A stretch of 64,000 nt of DNA from Prochilodus magdalenae (Eukaryota > Chordata > Actinopteri > Characiformes > Prochilodontidae), in contig JAMWET010005007.1 of assembly GCA_024036415.1 (NCBI GenBank), forward strand, positions 1,235,001-1,299,000. The letters are read 5' to 3'. The stretch's first letter is position 1, and each line of letters starts with the position of its first letter. Made by a program: the position numbers and the translations under genes. Of this stretch, positions 58,925 to 64,000 are shown one piece after another. The notes below the pieces were generated by a model that saw only the letters and a program-made list of their open reading frames with translations, did no database searches and was not told where the DNA came from.

Positions 58925-60130
58925 TAAATATTTAGTTCATGACCCACTCAGTCACAGAGTTGGATCACATTTCCCTACATTGGAAAGCGACTGTGTGGTT
59001 TGGACTGAAGCGATGAGTCCAGATCATGCACTGACTCCAGCCTTGCTCTGACAGGGCCGCTACCAACTGCCTATCACGGCTCAAGCTCCCTCCACTAATT
59101 GTTGTCAAGCGGAGCCTGATCTCGCCTGGTTCGCTATGGCGGGCCACCCTGATGAAAAGAGGCCTCGTCTTGCCTCTCACTGCGCAAAAAGAAGGCCCTC
59201 TTTCAGCTCGACACCACCGGCTCTCCCAGCCCACCCCCACCCTAAAACTGCCACCACATGAAAGGCCCTGGCGTTCGCCCTGCACCGCTGACAGTTAAAT
59301 AAAATATTTATTTTCAGTATCTAAAAACATATATTCTCTCCTCGGTGCTAGTTACTGAGAACATTGACTTCTGAAGCACCTCACTCAGCCCTCCAGTGAG
59401 TCAATTAGGCTTGGAAATGTTGGCGGCCCCCCTTTTCTTTCAGCGCCTGCCTGGGCCTAATTTTTCATCTCCCCATGCTTTTCATCTATTGTGCGCTTAT
59501 GATTTCATTCCTTGTGACTAATCAATCGGAGGTGAAATGCGGCACATTAACAACAGAAAAGGGTCAGGAACTCCCTCGCTTGGCCTGATAACTGAAAGAA
59601 GAAAGGCAGAAACTAATGTTTGGCAGTTTTGAACCTTGATTTTTGTCCAGTTGCCTCATACTTTTACGATTTCATGTTCGTCACACCAACTGAGAGGGAC
59701 TAGAGGAGCGCACTTCGGCATCACTAAAGTTTTAGCAAAAGAACAGCGAGGTTCCGATAATCCCTGCTCTCATAAAACCCGTTTCTCCATCCTCTAAGCC
59801 CGGTCCAATTTCTCACTTACTGGGATAATATTTGAGTTGGCATTAACATTTATACGCTTCCAATGACTGCTGCCTCGCATCAGCAGGGCTATCTAAGGGA
59901 TGCGTGACCTTTTCAAATGAATTCATATTTCTGTAATTGTGTTTCATGCTTGTTGCATCACGTCGGGCTGGTTACCATTTTATTGCTTTTTCTCCTGCGT
60001 TTCAGGCCCTGTTTATAAACGTACAACTAATAGCTCCAAAGTGATTTCTTCATTAACTTTACAAGTGCAGCATGTTTCATTTCCCCCTTTTTTTGAAGGC
60101 TGAGGGAAAATCATGTCAAAATTATCTACA
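58925..60130. other. candidate conserved non-coding cluster (unverified)
   Basis: GC-richer at 58,965-59,290, then 59,370-60,110 with GGCCTAATTTTTCATCTCCC, TATTGTGCGCTTATGATTTC, GACTAATCAATCGGAGGTG and CTGTAATTGTGTTTCATG. Repeat-free. The 106-codon minus frame at 58,965-59,285 is Arg/Gly-rich without a domain and probably a chance frame. Confidence 0.32.
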
Positions 60131-60134
60131 CGCT

Positions 60135-60500
60135 TTAAATCTTAGTGGCTATGAAAGCACCACTTTTCATTCAGCAGGTTGCTTAACGCTCCTCAGTTCT
60201 ACAAGGTAAACATGACTTGAAATTATAGGTGGGTATTCTGTTGAAAGTATTCTGCTTTTAAACTTTTAAACAATTGTGTTTTTAAGAGATCATTTGAACT
60301 TAAAGAAAAATCAATGTTTTGCATGTAGAAAATAGATTTTTTTGGCAGGTTTTTGTCATTTTTTTGAGTGACTTGTTTAAAAAGTGTGATCTTTGTAATA
60401 AAACATGCATTTGGAGTGCAATGGAACAAAAAATCCAACATATGTGATGTTTTAAAATTGTTTGAATATTAAAATGAATGCCAATTAGGGATGTATATTA
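60135..60500. other. no gene recognised
   Basis: AT-rich, nothing identified. Confidence 0.4.
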
Positions 60501-60504
60501 GGAA

Positions 60505-60840
60505 GAACCTGGCGATATAATACGTATCATATGATACGTAACATGATTCAGGGGAAATTTATTGTGATATATTGTGATACTGTAAGCAAGGTGATACATT
60601 ATAGTCAAGAGGCTTTTATTGTCAGTCCATCCATGTACTAGTACACAGTGGAGTGAAATTACATTCCTCCAGGGGCAAGGTGCAACATGGAGCAAAAGAG
60701 TACAAAGTACAAAGAGTACAGAGTACAAACGTGAAGAACGGCGGCGTTAGGTTACAACTATTACATGTAGCAGTCAGATATGAGCAGTCAGCAGTCAAAC
60801 ATAGTACTGCAATACTTGTATTCGATACTTGTGTGATAGT
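60505..60840 (+). repeat. dispersed repeat with a perfect 20-bp palindrome
   Basis: TACGTATCATATGATACGTA at 60,521-60,540 is its own complement. It is followed by TATTGTGATATATTGTGATA and by TTATTGTCAGTCCATCC, GAGTGAAATTACATTCCTCC and GCAAGGTGCAACATGG. The latter words recall a common fish dispersed repeat. A tandem of AGAGTACAAAGTAC-like units lies at 60,698-60,730. Confidence 0.45.
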
Positions 60841-60844
60841 GTAT

Positions 60845-61215
60845 TAACATTTTCTTACATTGCTTATACTAATATATGCACATAAATGTCAATATATTCA
60901 AATATACGCATAAATACTGAAATATGTATCTGAAAATATGTGGAACTGTGTCATTTTAATTATACGCATGTTGTCACTGTACAAGGAATGACATATATCT
61001 CCATTTCTGTTGATTTTCAGTTTACTACCCCTCTTTAACACGGTAATCCTCCTTTACAGAAAAAATGAAAACCTTCATAAGCACTTGGAGTAATTACAAA
61101 CATTCTGTGGCTGCTAGCATACATGATAATAATGTTAGCTTCTTAGCTAACTTATATCACCATGTGTTGAACTCTTTACGAAACCAGTACAGTATAGCTG
61201 TTTGCTACCAGCTCA
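60845..61215. other. no gene recognised
   Basis: AT-rich, nothing identified. Confidence 0.4.
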
Positions 61216-61335
61216 TGTTGTGCTTTGGATGCTGGAATGCTGGTCAACCAGCATGGCCATGCTGGGTAAGCAGCTAAATCAGCACCAGACCAGCACTTTA
61301 CCAGCATAAACCAGCATAGACCGGCATTGGGATTT
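61215..61335 (+). repeat. CCAGCA/TGCTGG repeat (copy 2)
   Basis: A dense cluster of CCAGCA and TGCTGG words: AATGCTGGTCAACCAGCATG, CCATGCTGGGTAAGCAG, CACCAGACCAGCACTTTACC and AGCATAAACCAGCATAGACC. The order matches the 954-1020 copy. Confidence 0.6.
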
Positions 61336-61339
61336 AGCT

Positions 61340-63090
61340 CTTGCTGGTCTGTTTTGGCCTTTTCAACAAGAAACGCATACTTTCCTAGTTTACATTCAGG
61401 TGAATTTACTGGTCATGTGCAACCTCACCTTCAATTGGAAGAGTAAAGAATTCAATTATTGCTCAGTGGGATTCCTCAGTGGGATTATTACTACTTATAA
61501 TAGCTCTGTTATTAGTAAAATCCATTACATACATGGCTCCATTAGACCACTGGTGGTGGTTAGCATATGGACTGTTTTGCAAAGACATAATTGTCCCTGA
61601 TAATATTTGAATATTTGAAAATTTGTTTACATTATCTTTAGAGTCATATTAATGAGTTATATTTTTTTATAGTACATGTATGTAAGCCTGAAGCAAACAT
61701 GTTAGCATTTTAGTTAGATTTTTCATCATTGCTATATTTTCTGTGAAATTAAATGATGCAGCTCTAATATATAGCCTGTAAAGGAAATCTGCTAATCTAC
61801 CTTGTGATTCTTTCCACTTTTGTCATGTGCACCTTTTGCGCCAGTCACAATGCATCAATTACAAACCCAGAATTAGATCATTTGTGTGTGCTTTCATGCC
61901 CATGTCACAGACAGTAAATTTTATACTTACAGTCAGATAAAGTAAGCCCATCCATATTTTTGTTGCATTATAAATAAAGCTGCTTTAACATTCTTATCCA
62001 GCCAGAAGTACTTCTAACCTTTCTGTTTAAAGAACATTCACATTTGATCTATTTCCACCACTGATTAAATATACATTATGCCAATATAAAATGCAAATAT
62101 GCTAAAATATCTAAAATAAATATATGTATTTCTTATTTCAAAGGCTACTAGTGAGCCAACAGGCCTTGGTTAATTACTTATGTTCTAACCTAAACACAAT
62201 GCAGCAGGCCTAATTTAAACTGACAGGTGGTATCACTCTTGTGTAATACACCCACAGATGATGTGTGCCTCGTTATGGCGAGGTATCAGTTTTAATTGGC
62301 TGGATTAAGTTGAAAATACTCCAAACCCATCTTGTCTAATCTATGCGAATTTTCCCTCAGCATCTTGACATTCATATAAAGAGCAAAAGGATCAAGGCTT
62401 AGGGGCCTGCCTAAAGAGCTCAGCTGTAGTGAGCCAGCAGTGAGCCAGGACCACTCCTCAAAGTGTGACGAGCCTTACCAAGCACCTCCTGTCTTTTCTG
62501 GGCCTCCTTACCCAGCAGAACTCTCCTGTCCTTCACTTTTCCTTGCCTTTCTGCTGAGCTCAGAGACTCCCTTAAGCTTAATTGCTTCAGGTACTCGTTC
62601 AAGCAAACATGATCATATTTGTCAAATGTTCTTTCTTTAAAATAGTTTGATCAGAAATTCTCTTGCAACCAATTAGCATCTTATTAGTTGTTGGTTAGGA
62701 GTTTTTATCCACTGCTAGCTGCATATTAACACATTTTGCTAACACTGCCAGTGATAACCTAAATCTACTTGTTAAATCTGTGGTAGTTTCTGGAAACCTT
62801 CATGTACTGTTAGCCACATGGCAAAAAATATTTGTATATTTTAACCAAAAATGCAAACGCTGCCTATAAAATAATTTTAGTGACCTATGCAGGTGATGGT
62901 TGGTGACTGCTAACCACACATTAGCATGTAACATGGATAGTTTAGATCAGGTTTTTAAATGCACTCACAATTATTGTGTTAATATTTATGTATTGTAGGT
63001 AGAAACATATATATGTGTTTAATTGTGTTTGGCATCATAAAGGAGTATTTGTTATGCTTTTCCTTTACTTTAGCGTGTTCAGTAGCTTTC
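61340..63090. other. no gene recognised
   Basis: AT-rich. A repeat-poor part at about 62,230-62,600 could be conserved, but I see no strong sign. Confidence 0.35.
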
Positions 63091-63093
63091 TGG

Positions 63094-63480
63094 GTACACT
63101 CACCTGGCACTTCATTAGGTACACCTCCTTCTATCTACACTCATTTTTCCTTTTGTCAGATCCATTTACATTACAGATGCACTTTGAAGTTTTATAAATA
63201 CAGATTGTAGCCCTGATTCTTCACATACAGTACTTTGTTAAGTCCCATTCTTTAATGGTTAGTCTCCCAACAGGACCACCAAAGAAGAGAGATTATTAGG
63301 GTGGTGGATCGTTCTTAGCACTGCAGTGACACTGATGTGGTGGTGGTGGTGTATTGTGGACCAGGTACAGCAGGGTTGCTGTAGTTTTTAAACATCTCAG
63401 TGTCACTTGCTGGATTTAAAACAGTCTACCAACTGAAACTGTCCAGCCAACATTATCTGGATGATCTTTGCAGCAACAGA
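63094..63480 (+). repeat. teleost dispersed repeat, 5' part
   Basis: It begins ACACTCACCTGGCACTTCAT and TAGGTACACCTCC, then ATCTACACTCATTTTTCC, GGGTGGTGGATCGTTCTTAG, CACTGCAGTGACACTGATGT and a GGTGGTGG run. I recall this as the 5' half of a long inverted-repeat DNA element common in otophysan fishes. The matching inverted 3' half is not present. Confidence 0.6.
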
Positions 63481-63799
63481 AGAGCTATTTTCACTTTACA
63501 TCATGAAATGTAACATCATCATGTAATAGTTTTTATTCCTCGCCTACTGACAAGCTTGGCCCAACTTCCCATAACACAGGAGAGAGTTAAAGAAGGTATT
63601 TAAAAAACACAACTCTACCACTCGTCCTTCTCCAGTCTAGTTAGCAAAGCTGGGTCTACCAAGTCATTCTAGCTGACTTTCAGGATCAGATATGGCAGAA
63701 CTGATGTCATTGTAAAAATAGCCATAGGATGTAGGGTAGATCTCCTAGCAAGATGCTGCTCTGGCAGTTGACCAGTCAGAACAGAGCTGACCACTCAGA

Positions 63800-63824
63800 C
63801 CCTAACCCCAACCCTAACCCTAAT
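63800..63824 (+). repeat. short telomere-like CCCTAA run
   Basis: About four CCCTAA-type units, one of them imperfect. Too short to be a telomere. Confidence 0.7.
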
Positions 63825-64000
63825 ACAGCATATCATTCAGTTGCTTCTCCTTGCTATAATGTAACAGTCAGAGAAGTCACCCCTCCTGTGCTCTCGTGCC
63901 TTGGCAGCAGCATGTTTTCCTGTTAGTTTAACTCTCATCTCAACTAATTAATATTTTTGCTTATAGCTGCTGCAGCTCCCCCGGGACTCCCCTTAATTAA
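63825..64000. other. no gene recognised
   Basis: The window edge. The last 60 bases (AACTAATTAATATTTTTGC) are enhancer-like but too short to judge. Confidence 0.3.

Noticed and set aside
58965..59285. 106-codon minus-strand frame
   Set aside because: Arg/Gly-rich chance frame in a GC-richer segment, with no domain.
63800..63824. Telomere or chromosome end
   Set aside because: Only about four units, and ordinary sequence continues beyond.
1..64000. CRISPR array, operon, phage, plasmid or endogenous retrovirus
   Set aside because: No regularly spaced repeats with unique spacers, no bacterial-style gene packing, and no gag/pol/env-like frames or long terminal repeats. The composition and repeats are those of a vertebrate nuclear genome.

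Overview
This is vertebrate nuclear DNA, almost certainly from a ray-finned (teleost) fish. The evidence is several Tc1-like DNA transposons of fish type, fish-type SINE and LINE-tail repeats, and long AT-rich microsatellites. Several repeats (near 820, 11,520, 53,880 and 63,100) resemble ones I associate with otophysan fishes such as characins, catfishes and electric fishes. That placement is recall-based inference, not something the sequence proves.

I find no convincing host protein-coding exon in 64 kb. The only long coherent reading frames are transposases. Three near-full-length Tc1-like elements of the IR/DR type are present, each flanked by TA. Element A (2531-4126) has 207-bp terminal inverted repeats that look identical, but its transposase is frameshifted. 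Element B (6994-8558) is a heavily broken relative. Element C (26837-28396) carries an uninterrupted DD34E transposase of 334 residues on the minus strand.

Older Tc1-like debris is scattered between them. One family has five decayed copies at 13.75-14.14, 30.58-31.00, 33.60-34.27, 35.49-35.87 and 45.68-46.01 kb, the last an internally deleted MITE-like copy. Three other families have one remnant each at 39.95-40.61, 41.86-42.53 and 51.19-51.33 kb. Short inverted-repeat elements lie near 19.5, 44.8 and 58.7 kb. A tRNA-derived SINE lies on the minus strand at 30.15-30.43 kb.

Between repeats, the window alternates between AT-rich sequence I do not recognise and blocks of balanced composition. 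These blocks are rich in TAAT/ATTA cores and CAG/CTG-type words and poor in repeats: about 1-420, 5.2-6.4, 9.4-10.2, 14.4-17.1, 20.9-21.4, 22.4-23.0, 28.6-29.5, 32.0-33.1, 36.7-37.5, 44.4-44.6, 49.0-50.7, 55.4-56.9 and 59.0-60.1 kb. They look like the conserved non-coding enhancers that fill gene deserts around developmental regulators. I cannot verify conservation without alignment, so these calls have low confidence.

No operon, CRISPR array, phage, retrovirus or obvious new multigene system is present. The working biology here is Tc1-like transposition: transposase binding to paired sites in the inverted repeats, with cut-and-paste into TA. It is overlaid on what may be a regulatory gene desert.
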